The translations under genes were made by a program, and so were the position numbers. Below, piece after piece: positions 12,444 to 23,409 of a stretch of 64,000 bases of DNA. Numbering within the stretch: position 1 is the stretch's first letter; each line of letters opens with the position of its first letter. The notes beneath the pieces were generated by a model that was not told the DNA's origin, searched no databases, and saw only the letters and a program-made list of their open reading frames with translations. The stretch is from Bilabrum cf. latius (taxonomy: Eukaryota; Bigyra: Bicosoecida; Bigyra; Bicosoecida). The stretch covers positions 558,001 through 622,000 of the forward strand of contig OZ237746.1 of NCBI GenBank assembly GCA_965178125.1. The letters run 5' to 3'.

Positions 12444-13754
12444 ATGCAGATCGCTCAAACAGGACTTTTATGTGCATCCATTCGGTGCATCATTGCATCA
12501 TCCGGCCAGAATGCGTCTGATGTCGTACAGAAGCCGACTGAGAGCGAAACGAAGGTGTTTCGCCCGCGGACGTTCGGATCCGGCTACTAGGTCGAGATAT
12601 CCACGGATGAGTTTGAGCTGCTGAACCACACCTTATCTGCAGATGCTACGGCAGGGGTACTCTCGCATTTCTGGATGACGGGTTCAAACAGCGAGCTGGT
12701 GGATTCGGCAATCGTATCACTCTACGTCGACGGGGAAGCAGCTCCCAGCATCCGCACCACGCTCTCAATGGCGTGCGGATAGGGATACCCCGATGTGTAG
12801 GCATCAACATTTCCGCCCCAGGGCCTCTTTGCTGCTGGAAGTCGCTTTGGCAAGTCAGCAGCGATTGGCGGCTGGCATTTCGAGCATCCCGTGCCGTTCT
12901 ACCGTTCGTTGCGAGTGACGGTACGCGTGCAGCAAGGTTCAATGCACGCTTGGGCTCTGGTGCGTGGTCGTGAATCAACTGGTAATTACTGTCCGGTGCA
13001 GCTTCCATCCGGGGCCCAGCTGCCGCTCGGCACCAAGATGCAGCTGCAGCAGCTGCACAACCAGACCTTCCAGCCCCTCTCGTTCGTCCCAATAGCGAAG
13101 GTTCCCCAGGGACTGGCCGGGCTTCTGTACATGACCGTGATTGCCACGTCTGCATCCCACGCGGGCAACTACATCGAGGGCTGCTTCCACCTGTTTCCAT
13201 CGCATGACGCGGCCTGGCCGGGGATCGTGGTGGGCACCGGCGTGGAGGACTTCTACTCGAGCTCGTGAGTCGGTCGATCTGATTGATAGATTGATAGATT
13301 GATTGATTGGTGTCTTTGGAATAGGGAGGACGTGTACTGGCTTGATAGCTTGCAGCGATTGCTCCGGCTTTTGCCGCCGCAGCCTCTCGCGTTGCCTGCC
13401 TAATCGATTCGATGTTCCGAATGCGAATGCTACTCGCGCAACTTACCGCCTCCACCCTTTCGCAGGTATAGATTCTGTGCTCACGGCGACTCGGATCCCC
13501 CTTGCACGTTCGCGCACCCCGACTCTGGCATGCTCGCCTTTAGCGCCGACGCGGCGAACGATCGGGAGAGGATCAGCGCTTACCGCGTGCTGGTGGACGA
13601 GGAGGTGGGGTTCATGGACGGGGGGTCGCTGCAGTGGAGGGTGGGGGACGTGAAGGACAAGTGCCTGGCAAACGGTACTTCGCCGGCCATTGGACACCCC
13701 ACGGCAACTAATGTGACTTCGGACGCGTGGGTGCTGGTGTGGCCAAACACCTGA
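12444..13754 (+). CDS. DUF2961 / GH172-like secreted protein
   Basis: Exons 12444-13264 and 13466-13754, 369 aa, TGA stop. Three in-frame TAGs (12588, 12780, 12798) must be read as Gln. Doing so yields one continuous sequence with DUF2961 hallmarks: GVLSHFWMTG, VSLYVDGEAAPSIRTTL, and GTGVEDFYSSSYRF across the splice. The DUF2961 family was renamed GH172 after difructose dianhydride and D-arabinofuranose-active members were characterised. The first about 20 residues are hydrophobic and could be a signal peptide, but only weakly so. It is convergent with a GH2 glycosidase immediately downstream, which suggests a shared role in extracellular polysaccharide use. Family membership rests on motif recognition; substrate cannot be predicted. 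Confidence 0.78.
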
Positions 13755-14037
13755 GCCGATACTGCATTGGTGCGGTGGAACAGGTGTACCGTGCCGGGTG
13801 GACTACAGCATCCACCCGGTCCTGTGGAAGTGCTCAGGGTGCCATGAAACCAGATTGAACGAATATATGGATAGATCTATCCATACGGCTGTCTAGTTCG
13901 CATTCTACGTCAGGTGCAATTAGAGCGTCCAAGGGCCATGCCGCACGGGCATCTGATCCACACTGGCGGTGGGTCGGCGCAATCCCGCCATTGTAGACAG
14001 ACTGCACGAGAGTCGCGCCGAGCCACCCCTTCACAGC

Positions 14038-16153
14038 TCAGCCCGACTCGCTCACGCCGTCCCACAGCTCGCCCTCCTGCGCACGGGCCGCTTCGAGCGC
14101 CTCCTTGTAGATGGTGGCCACGGGCCCGAACTCCTCCTTGGGCCTCCTCCAGAAATCCACCACCCCCTTGTGGTTCTCGCCGCCGGGGCGCCCGCTCTTG
14201 GTGCTGATGTAGGCGCAGTTGCACGGCTTGGACAGGTCAGTGCATGGTGGGCTGTAGTCGCAGGACCCGGCAGACTGAGCCCCCACGTTGGCCTTGATAT
14301 CGTTGAACTGCCACACCGTCAGGGCGCTCACGTTGGGGTTCTTGGCCGCGAACTGGGCCTCTGTGGGCACGATGAGCTTCTGGTAGGCCTGGGACCAGCG
14401 GGGGAAGGGCTTGGTCGTGTCGTTGTGCCACTCGTAGATGCCGGCGGCGCCCGTCTCCGAGATCTGGAAGCTCTTGTCGGGGTAGTTGCTGTGCGCCCAG
14501 CTGACGTGCTGCTCCCACTTCGTAACCGTGTTGTTCGGGCAATCGTTCAGCTCGCCATACCAGCACGGGTAGTCGCTGCGAAGAAAGACCCAAAAGAGCA
14601 GGGCGGTACAGAACATAAGGAGCAACAAGCACTTGCATCGATGGACTAGTAGGCCTTCATGGAGGCGCGACGGGTAGAGGACCGGGGGCCAGTCATCGGC
14701 CCTCTTGCTTGCCTGTCTCTCACTTGAACGAGATGTGGTCCACGATGGCGAGGCACACGTCGCCCTCCTTCTTGTCGCTGGCCCACGTCACCAGGCGCCA
14801 GGGGGGCCTCTCCTGCCCCTTCACAAGGGTGGATCGCTGCCTCACCGCGTTGGCGGACTGGTTGTACCCCGGGCATGCGTCCTTGTCGTTGCTTGGGCCC
14901 TCGTTGTTGAAGCCGTGCACGATGATGGAGGGGTGGTTGATCGAAGTCTCCACCATCTCTGCCATTTGCTGCAGCTGGTACTTCATGAAATAAGGGTCTT
15001 GCAGGTCCTTGAGCTGCACTCCGGGACCCAGTGCTTCCTCCCAAATGACGATGCCCTCCTCGTCCAGCATGTCCAGCCAGCGCTGGTCCTGGGGGTAATG
15101 CGCCCCGCGGATGTAGTTGAGGTTGAGCTGCTTGATGAGCGCCATGTCAGACTTGAGCTGGTCCATGGTGAGTGCAGACCCCGTGTCGGGCCACATGGTG
15201 TGACGATTGAAGCCCAGCAGCTTGGTGACCTCCCCGTTGATGGCCAGCCGAGACACACCGTCTTGCTGCTGCTCCACGGAAACCAGCCGATGCCCCGTGC
15301 GGACCGTAATCGAGTCGGCCAGATTCGCCACGGTAGCCTTAATCTCGTACAGGTTGGGCTTCCCGATGGCCCACAGCTTGATGTCGGCGGGCAGCTTGAA
15401 CGACGGCACAACGGCCGACCCGTCCTCGCCCAACGTCACGGACAGGGACTGCGACGCGCCGCCGTTGATGGAGAGGCTCACGTCCATCTTGGTGCCTTGC
15501 TTGGCGCCCTTCCCGCCGAACACGAATCGAAGGTCCGACGTGTACGGCTGCGACTTGACCTGCACGGGCGCGACCTCGAGGCGCTGGAGGTACGCGCCGG
15601 CGTTGCTCGCTTCCGCGGACAGCTCGCGCACGACGACGTTGCGCGTGATACCACCGTAATTGTAGAAATCGCCACCGGTATGCACTGGGGCTCGTGTCGA
15701 GTTAAACTCGTTGTTGGCGAGAACCAATATTTCGCGAGTGGTCTTCGAGCTCGAGACGGGAATGTCCAGCCAGAACGGAGCGTAGCCGCCGGCGCGATGA
15801 TCCCCGATGTCTGAGCCATCCACGAATACCCTGCAGTAGAATGAGCATGCAGCGAAGAGGACGCGGGCGGATCGCCCTGCGGTCACGTCCACGGTCGTCC
15901 GGTAGAACCCAGTGCCTTTCGCGCCAACCACACCGGGCACCGCCACGTCAAAAGCAGACGGAACAGTAGTTGTTTTGGGCGTGGAAACATCCTAGTAGGG
16001 AATGGTCACGGGGTCGATCGTGTGCTCTTCTGCGAAGCCAAAACTCCACTACCCATCGAGCACAGAAATTTTGGAGTCTAAATAGTGGGGGTAGAACGGC
16101 ATCTGTGCATGGGCCCACGCAGCAATTGTGGCAATTGCCAAAATAGATCTCAT
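14038..16153 (-). CDS. GH2 glycoside hydrolase (beta-glucuronidase / beta-galactosidase type), secreted
   Basis: Exons 16153-14724 and 14575-14038 give 655 aa, TGA stop. The N-terminus MRSILAIATIAAWAHAQ is a plausible signal peptide. The sugar-binding domain starts with LDG-Q-WSFGF, where Q is a TAG codon (16051-16049); a second TAG is at 15994-15992. The TIM-barrel carries NRHTMWPDTG, the acid/base Glu418 in FNNEG and the likely nucleophile Glu517 in ISETGA. The splice joins HISF-N-DYPCWYGEL, a conserved GH2 stretch, so the intron call is secure. Length fits beta-glucuronidase (about 600-650 aa). It hydrolyses terminal beta-glycosides, probably outside the cell. The choice between glucuronide and galactoside is not settled. 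Confidence 0.93.
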
Positions 16154-16441
16154 GGCAGCAGCAAGTCTGCTACAGCTGTCTTGAATATACGCGGATCTTT
16201 GGTCGATAGCTCAATGGAGGTGTGACGCGGAGCGAAGGGCTGCCGGCTCATATCACACGTGGTGCAACTAGTGACTGTTTCGGAAAGCTAGACAAATTGA
16301 GCCGGGGGTTCCGACACAAGCCAACAGCATGGTAGTATTTGAAACGGTGCCAACAGGTCCCACTCTGTGGGAGCACCCTATCGCAAGCAAAACCACGCCC
16401 AGGCAGGCCGCAGGCGAAACTATGCCCACCCCTCCAACAGG

Positions 16442-17896
16442 TCATCGACGCCTCCCTGCACCCGCGGAAGAACCCCCCGCGAACGGCGTGCTAGACCCTT
16501 TCCTCCCACCGGCCACTGGAGTAGCCCCAGCGGTGGAAGCCCCAGCGCCAGCCCCAGTCCCAGGCCCCTCCTTGGCCTCCTCATCTTCCAGCCCCACCCA
16601 AGTGTACCGCGGCCGCTTGTCCGCTGGCTTGAGAATCTGAAAGGAGCACATGAGCGTCTCGTCCACGGACATCATCGCGCCCGCGTTGTCGAACTCCCCG
16701 CAGTAGTTCGGAGCCGAAAACACCGTCACGAGCTGCCTCTTGGCGAAGAACTCGTACCCGTCCTCCACCACCTGGTGGGCCCGCACCACCAGGTCCAGGT
16801 CGTGCCGCTTCAAAAAGGCGCTCACCACGTCGGGTCCGAAGGTGAAACTCACCCCACGGTCGTTTTCGCCCCACTCCCTCACCCCCTTGTCGGGGTCGGA
16901 CCAGAGCAGGTCGCACAGCAGGCCGGTATCGGGGATGTCCGTGGGCCGTGCGATCTTGCGGATGTCACCCAGGTCTGTGAGCTCAGGGGAAAGGCCCCCA
17001 TGCATGCAGAGGATCTTGTCGTCCACCACGGCTGACACGGGGAGGCAGTTGAACGTGTCTGTGAGCGCCCTCCACAGCTTGACGTTGTACCTTCGCTTGC
17101 ACTCGTCGAAGAGGCCGTAGATGCGGCTGATCGACGAGCACTCCTGCAAACGGCGAGAGCAGCGGCGAGGGAGTGTGTGCGCAGCAAGCATGCAGTCCAG
17201 ACGACAGTGGGGCTATTCCACGGGCAACAAGTATCGTGTTTACTCACGTGGTTGCCGCGCAGGATGAAGAAATTTTCGGGATACTTGACCTTGTAGGCCA
17301 TCAATAGGCATATAGTCTCGATGCTCTGCTTTCCGCGGTCAACGTAATCGCCTAAGAACAAGTAATTTGCATCTGGCGGAAACCCGCCATACTCAAACAA
17401 CCGCAGCAAGTCGTAGTATTGACCGTGAATATCTCCACATATTTTGCAAGGAGCTGCCAGTTCAAGCAGCATCGGCTGGGACATAACAACAGACCGCGCC
17501 CTCAAGCATAGCTCCCGTATAGTCGCCTCTGGCTGCATGCAAGTAAATAAAGATGCTGCTCGCCGCATTTAGTGGCATGAACTGAATTGAGCGGGGCAGG
17601 GACGTTTGCTGCCGTTGGTTGCACAACTCGTTCACTCACCAGGTTCACTTGCGTCCCCGCTCGGGCAGTACGAACCGACAAAAGCGAATCTATTACGGCA
17701 TCCACTGCGCGATATAACAAGACAGCATAGGTGAGGCATCGTTCATAATTCCAGCGTTTGGGCAACTAGGCAGGCACTTGAGTTATTCCGGCCGCATCTT
17801 CCCCCTGGTCATGCAGCGAGCACAGAATCATATATGATTTACCTCTAAATATAATCTGGACTTACCATCAAACTTTCCTGATCCTGTAGCGGCCAT
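16442..17896 (-). CDS. PP1: Serine/threonine protein phosphatase PP1 catalytic subunit
   Basis: Four exons on the minus strand: 17896-17866, 17704-17640, 17532-17248 and 17143-16442. Together they give 360 aa ending in TGA. All signature metal-site motifs are present: GDIHG, GDYVDRG, RGNHE (split at the third intron), HGGLSP, and the C-terminal [31 protein letters not shown] and the [13 protein letters not shown] block place it in PP1 rather than PP2A. A 10-residue first exon ([10 protein letters not shown]) precedes the DAVIDSLL helix. The C-terminal tail is a divergent Gly/Ala/Ser-rich extension. No in-frame TAG occurs. The gene is divergent from the desaturase, with only about 180 bp between start codons. 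Confidence 0.95.
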
Positions 17897-18079
17897 GGTG
17901 GGGAGTGAAACATTCGGCTACGGATTTTGCTTGTAAGGTTCAATTTGGGACCGACATTCCAGCTCCGAATATCGTGTGACGTAAACCAGATACTTGCTGG
18001 GGTCATCGGCGCTGCGATTTGAGGGCCATTCAAAGGCGGTGTTGACATAGTTTAGAATAGTATCTGATATTTTACCTCT

Positions 18080-20101
18080 ATGATGACCACGAAAAGACGT
18101 GAATTTGACCACATGTTCATCTCAGAGAGAAATGATTTCGTTGGGATCGTTTTGTCTGTGTGCTGGGCTTGTGCATGCTTTGCCGTAGTGCTACACTTTC
18201 CCTTGTCCGAAATTAGCATTAATGGTGCCACGCCGTGGCTCAGTGTGTATATACTATGCTCTACTGCTGCAATCAGCCTGCTCATTGCTGCAGCTGGTCT
18301 GCTTTTCGCTGGAGAAGTCTTTCGGCAGCTCGACGGTCAGGCCACTTCCTCAGGACTTCCCGTGCAACCATTCGACCAAGCGCCAGCTCCAAAGAAGACG
18401 TTGATGGATAAACGGATAGATTCTTGCCTTGTCATTATCAACGGTGGGATATACGACGTGGAACCGCTCATGCGAACACATCCCGGTGGCCGCCAGGTGC
18501 TTGAGAATGCCCGAGGACTCGACGTATCGGATGCGTTCATGTCATATCACCCCCCTGCTGTGGTGTTAAAGAAGCTTCCGGGATATTTTGTTGGACCCAG
18601 TTGTGCTAGCACAGACAAGACCGAAACGCTGCCAGGGCTGCAAGGTGCGGAGGCGGCGACAATTAGAACGGTTGCCATCTCCCCAACGAGTGCCATTGGG
18701 GACGACGCCTCCTCGACCGCATCACCACTGCCAGAAATTGACGATGTTTCTGTCGCGATTCCCGACGAGGAGTCAAAGTCGGCCGATTCTGACTGCGAAG
18801 ACTGCCTATCGGAGGACACCGGCTCCGACTCGAGCACGGTGCGCCGGCGCAGGGACGGGAGTGGCCGCCCCCCGCAGCGCCTAGAGCCAGGGGAGACGCA
18901 TATAGAGCCAGTGCTCAGCTGCGAGGGTGCCGCCGGCAGCGACAATCCTAATTCCGAGCGGTTGCCCAAGGACCCCACACCCCTGGCGGACTCGCCTTTC
19001 CTGCGGGCCAGGCGCGCCCTCAGGGATCGAATGCTGGCGGAGGGGCTCTTCGAGAGGAAGCCGTCTTTCTACGTGAAGAACATCGCGTGGCAGGTCCTGC
19101 TGCTGAGCGGGGCTCTTTACCTGACCGTCTTTCGGGCGAGCGTGTGGGAGCACCTGCTCGGGGCGGTGCTCATGGCCTTCTTCTGGCAGCAGGTGGCTTT
19201 CGTGGGTCACGACCTGGGGCACAACTCGGTGTCCCACGACCGGGACACCGACTTCTTCTGGGGGGCTCTCCTCGGCAACGCCTCGGGCGGCATCTCGATG
19301 GGGTGGTGGAAGGACTCGCACGACGTCCACCACGTCTACTGCAACTCGAACGAGCACGACATGAACATCCAGCACCAGCCCGTGTTCGCGGTGGACGAGA
19401 GCATGTTCGGGAGGTACTGGTCTACCTACAAGAAGATGTGGATCGAGACGGGGGCGGCTGCCCGCTTCCTGGTGCAGTACCAGCACTGGCTGTACCTGCC
19501 GGTCATGGCCGTGGCTCGGTTCAACCTGTACGCGCAGGGAATCAAGTTTCTCCTCCGAGCCGAGAGGGCGGAGTACAGGCGCATGGAGCTGGGTGCCATC
19601 GCGGTGTTCGTGGGCTGGTTCGGGGCTATGGTAGCGCTGTGCCTGGGCTCGTGGCAGGAGAGGCTGGCTTACCTGCTGCTGTCCCACGGGATCTCGGGCA
19701 TTCTGCACGTGCAGATCACGCTGTCGCACTTCGCAGAACCCACGTATCACGGTAGTCCGTTCCAGGGAGAATCTGACGAGTGGTTCCGCATGCAGGTGGG
19801 GACGACTTTGAACGTGGACTGCCCCGAGTGGATGGACTGGTTCCACGGTGGCCTGCAGTTCCAGATCGAGCACCACTTGTTCCCCAGAATGCCGAGGCAC
19901 AACCTGAGGAGGGCCCGCGCCATGGTGAAGCCCTTCTGCGAGGAGCACGGGATCGAGTACAAGGAGCTGCCCTTCCTGCAGGCGGTGGGCCGCGTGCTCG
20001 CCAAGATGAAGGAGACGGGGGCCAAGGCCGCGCACCTCGTCAAAGGGGACGCGGGGTTCTACCACAGCCCTCTGTACGCGGGTCTGCACGCCCAGGGGTG
20101 A
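18080..20101 (+). CDS. Cytochrome b5-fused fatty acid or sphingolipid desaturase
   Basis: Single exon, 673 aa, TGA stop, no in-frame TAG. Two hydrophobic segments lie at about residues 21-41 and 54-77, before a cytochrome b5 domain with heme-ligand HPGG at 134-137 and a second His in SYHPP. A Ser/Asp/Glu-rich linker of about 150 residues follows. The desaturase domain has the three His boxes HDLGH (about 376), HDVHH (about 413) and QIEHH (about 595). The Gln in place of the first His of box three defines front-end desaturases (delta-4/5/6/8 acyl or delta-8 sphingolipid). It acts in the ER membrane using cytochrome b5 electron transfer. The extra N-terminal membrane hairpin and long acidic linker are unusual. 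Regiospecificity cannot be read from sequence. Confidence 0.93.
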   Translation: MMTTKRREFDHMFISERNDFVGIVLSVCWACACFAVVLHFPLSEISINGATPWLSVYILCSTAAISLLIAAAGLLFAGEVFRQLDGQATSSGLPVQPFDQAPAPKKTLMDKRIDSCLVIINGGIYDVEPLMRTHPGGRQVLENARGLDVSDAFMSYHPPAVVLKKLPGYFVGPSCASTDKTETLPGLQGAEAATIRTVAISPTSAIGDDASSTASPLPEIDDVSVAIPDEESKSADSDCEDCLSEDTGSDSSTVRRRRDGSGRPPQRLEPGETHIEPVLSCEGAAGSDNPNSERLPKDPTPLADSPFLRARRALRDRMLAEGLFERKPSFYVKNIAWQVLLLSGALYLTVFRASVWEHLLGAVLMAFFWQQVAFVGHDLGHNSVSHDRDTDFFWGALLGNASGGISMGWWKDSHDVHHVYCNSNEHDMNIQHQPVFAVDESMFGRYWSTYKKMWIETGAAARFLVQYQHWLYLPVMAVARFNLYAQGIKFLLRAERAEYRRMELGAIAVFVGWFGAMVALCLGSWQERLAYLLLSHGISGILHVQITLSHFAEPTYHGSPFQGESDEWFRMQVGTTLNVDCPEWMDWFHGGLQFQIEHHLFPRMPRHNLRRARAMVKPFCEEHGIEYKELPFLQAVGRVLAKMKETGAKAAHLVKGDAGFYHSPLYAGLHAQG

Positions 20102-20748
20102 GTTGGCCCGTGGGATGCAGTGGGTGGTTGTGAGGGTTGTGGTATGGTTTGTGAAGGGGTGCGAGCGAGGGGGGGAAAGGTGCTGGGCGGCCCTTGCAAC
20201 ATCCTGTAGTAGTGACCAGGCTTGCCCCTGTGAACGTGCAGTATGGTGGCTGCTGCACTTGGGTGTGTATCTGTGCGTGGATGAATGCATGTTATTGAAA
20301 GGGTATACGCGTGGGTATCAAGAGCCTCACCCGCAGCACAGCGCACCGACAATCGTCACGCGCGGCCCAGCTCAAATTCGGGAGGTTGCAGAACAGCAGT
20401 CCAGGCATGCCTGGCCAAGACCGTGCTCGTCCAACGGTCTCTATTGGTATGTATACATGTTCGATAGCAGGTCCGGCTGCCATCCCGAGCCGGCAGCAAA
20501 CTGAATCGCAAGCAGTTCAAAACGCTTCGCCTTCTGCTGAGTGGTCCGCATTGCGGCGGTCCGTACGAGATGCAACCAGAACAGAACTAGCAACAGTAGC
20601 TTCGTAGGCCGCTGGGTGGGCGGGGTCGGGCATTCTGTGCTGTTGCTGCCTCTGCCGCCCACGGGCTCTCGTGCTGACGGTGTGGTCGTTCGCTGCTGGC
20701 TTGCTGCGGTTCGTTGGAAGCCCTGTTGGGTTGGCTGGGTCGGGGGGC
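20102..20748. other. Spacer between desaturase and alpha/beta hydrolase
   Basis: No independent gene seen. The frame of the downstream hydrolase is open back to about 20311 if TAG 20605-20607 is read as Gln. ATGs at 20407 and 20449 are therefore alternative starts for it. Confidence 0.45.
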
Positions 20749-23283
20749 ATGAATGGCGCATTGAGTTCCATGGGACAGGCACTTGGCAGCATGGTTCCCT
20801 CTTGGTGGGGCGGGCTGATCGCGGCGACTCTGGGCCTGCTTGGGTTTATGGCCACGCACAGCATCGCATCGCTGGTAGTGGTGCCAGGGCAGCGCGGCAC
20901 CTTATCGCTCGCTCGATTTCTCTTGCGATATGCAGGCAGCCTACTTGGAAACCTCGCCGGCGAGGTTGAGTTGCTGGAGCAGCAGGAGCGTCTCAGGGGG
21001 CAGATGGGCAGCCGCCTGCTGCAGCGGAGGGGCGGGAGCACGGTCATGATCCGACACGCACTTGGCGCCGGGCTCTCCACGATTCACTGCGCCGTGTTTG
21101 GCGCAGATGATGCCCCTCGCATACCTAGCCTGCGGCAAACCACGCCCCAGGCACAGGACGGAGGCACTGGCAACGATGCGGTTGCAACCAACGGGACTGC
21201 GGGAGCGGCGGCAGGCGGTGCGGAGCAAGCGCAGGAACGTGGACAGCGCGATGGTCAGGCGCGTGCACCTGAGGGTGGAGGCGGCCGCGCGGCAGGACTG
21301 GAGCTTGGGCGCTCTAGGGTGGGCCCGGGGCGGGCACCCGGGTGCGTCATCTACTGGGGCGGGAATGCGGAGCACTGGGAGGCCAGCGGGGAGACCGTGG
21401 CGCAGGGGGTGAGGGACCTGCTGCGGCACCAGGGAACAAGCACGGTGCAGCTGGGGAGCTGGAGGGACGGGGCCAAGGCCCCGGCCAGGTACCTGCCCGG
21501 GGGCGTGGCGCAAAGGGCAAGCGGAGGGGCAGGGGCCTTGGATCCGGAGCCGTTGCCGGGCACGGCCCCGGTCCTGATCCTGGCGGCCGCCCCTGCCTTC
21601 GGGGACTCGCCCAGCCCCCTCGCCACTCGGTATGGCGCACGGCTCGCGGCGCTGTCCGCCCTGGCGTTCGCCTGCGACCCTGAGCGCGGGCTGGGGTTCC
21701 CCCCCAGCCGAGTTGTTCTCTGGGGGCACTCTCTGGGGGCTGGGTGCCTGGGGACTGCGCTGGCCGCCAGCCCTGGGTCTCACTTGATCGGCGACAGGAC
21801 GTTCGGTCGGTTGAGCGACGCGGCCGTGAGCTTCGTGCTGGGCAAGGGGCCCGCCCTGGGCAGGATGGTAGTTCGGGCAGCCGAAGCCGAGGCAGAGGCG
21901 GAGGCAGCGGCCAGGCGGGGAGACGGGGAACACGTCGAGATGGCTGCTGCCCGCGGGGGAGAGGTGAATTCAAGGCATAGGGGTAGGAGCGCTTGGGAGG
22001 GGGCGAGGGCTGTGGGCACGGCTGTCCTGCTGGGGGGTTGGAAGGCGCTGGGGTTGGTGATGCAGGCGGCTGAGGCTGCGCGACTGAGGGGCCTGGGTCG
22101 CGGGGGACAGGGAAGCGGGGAACAAGGAGGACAGGGGGGTGCAGGGAGCGAGGGGGGTGAGGGTGCAGGGGTCGATGGTGCCTCGGGGAGAAGGCGCAGG
22201 AGCGGCTCTAGGTCAAGGGGGTCCGGGGCTGGGGCTGAGCAGCAGGAACATGGACAGGGACAGGGGCACGGGCGAGGGGTGGATGGTGAGGGGCAGGGAT
22301 AGCCGGGTGCAAGGGAGGCGCTGGCCATGGCAGACGGACTGCGAATGGCTGTGCGATGGGCGGCGGGTTGGGAGATGGATACGGCTGAGGTGGCTGCGGG
22401 TCGGATCAGAAGCAGGGGGGCGGCTAGAGCCAGGGTGATGCTGACAGCTGCCTCCGGTGCTGGTGCTGGTGCTGGTGCTGGTGCTGGTGCTGGTGCTGGT
22501 TCTAGCGGGGGTCAGGCCTCTGGGTGTGACGAGGACGATGATTGCATGGACGAAGAGGCCTCGCTTCTGCATCGAGGAGGGAGTAGTGGAGATGGAGATG
22601 GAGATGGAGGGGGAGGGAGAGGGGAAGGGGGGCCTGGGGAGGGCAGTCCCACCCAGCCTGGGAGCGGCAATGCGGCTGCGGCTGGGGAGTCAGGGTTGGG
22701 TCTGCGTGTGGGAGTGGGCTCGAGTCAGGGAACAAGGGCCGACAGCTGTGCTGTTGTTGGTGTTCCGCAGGGTTGCGTCACGATGGTGCACGCCCCATCC
22801 GACGGCTTGATCCGCACGCCGGCGGGTCTTCCCGTGGCTGTGCTCCGGAGCCTCCGGTGGGACAGACTCAGGGCGCAGGCCGCTGCTGCTGTGCTCATCG
22901 AGGAGAGTGACAGGGAGGTTGCAACCGGGGGACAGGCTGCAACCGGGGGCAGCGCCAAGCTGGAGGCGGGCCGGCGGATCATGGCTGTGGAGGCGGCGCT
23001 GGCAGAGGCACAAGGGGCCGTGGTGGAGTCGGTGCCTGACGGGGGCGGGCCGCCGGTGAGGGTGACACCGGGGTTCGGTCCTCGCAGCAGTCGGGAAGGG
23101 GCGATGCGCGAGGGCGGGTCGCGGACGCAATAGCCGGGCAGTTACCGGGAAGCGGTGCGGGAGGCACAGCGGAGCAGCGGGGTGCGGGCGGACCCGCACA
23201 ACGGGCCGCTGGGTTCCGGTGCTATGCAGCGGGTGAGGCAGGTGCTCGCGCAGATTATGCGAGGGGAGGGGGTCGTCATGTGA
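20749..23283 (+). CDS. Alpha/beta-hydrolase fold protein with low-complexity C-terminus
   Basis: About 844 aa from ATG 20749, TGA stop at 23281. Two in-frame TAGs (22300, 23131) are read as Gln. The N-terminus has a hydrophobic stretch (GGLIAATLGLLGFMA) and a segment resembling membrane-associated hydrolases. Conserved core: CVIYWGGNAE, then the nucleophile elbow GHSLGAG near 21725, followed by LIGDRTFGRLSDAA, where the Asp is a plausible catalytic acid. The second half is Gly/Ala/Glu-rich with a hexanucleotide GGTGCT run (22457-22500) encoding Ala-Gly repeats. The last block (VTMVHAPSDGLIRTPAGLP) looks like a second conserved piece and could carry the catalytic His in MVHAPSD. Lipase or esterase activity is inference. 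Start may be upstream (20407 or 20449). Confidence 0.7.
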
Positions 23284-23334
23284 TGACGGCACCGCACAGT
23301 CAAAACCGCTATGCACTGCTGCATGCGCTGTGGT

Positions 23335-23374
23335 CACGGTGTGCATGACTCGGATTCGGAGTCATTACACCGTG
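23335..23374. repeat. Imperfect palindrome (40 bp)
   Basis: CACGGTGTGCATGACTC at 23335-23351 is followed after a 7-nt loop by GAGTCATTACACCGTG at 23359-23374. The arms pair with one mismatch or bulge. It lies between the hydrolase stop and the MFS start. It might be an RNA 3' hairpin or a foldback-element scar. Confidence 0.6.
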
Positions 23375-23409
23375 CACCGCTTCTTCAGCCGCAATGTAGG
23401 ATAGATTTG

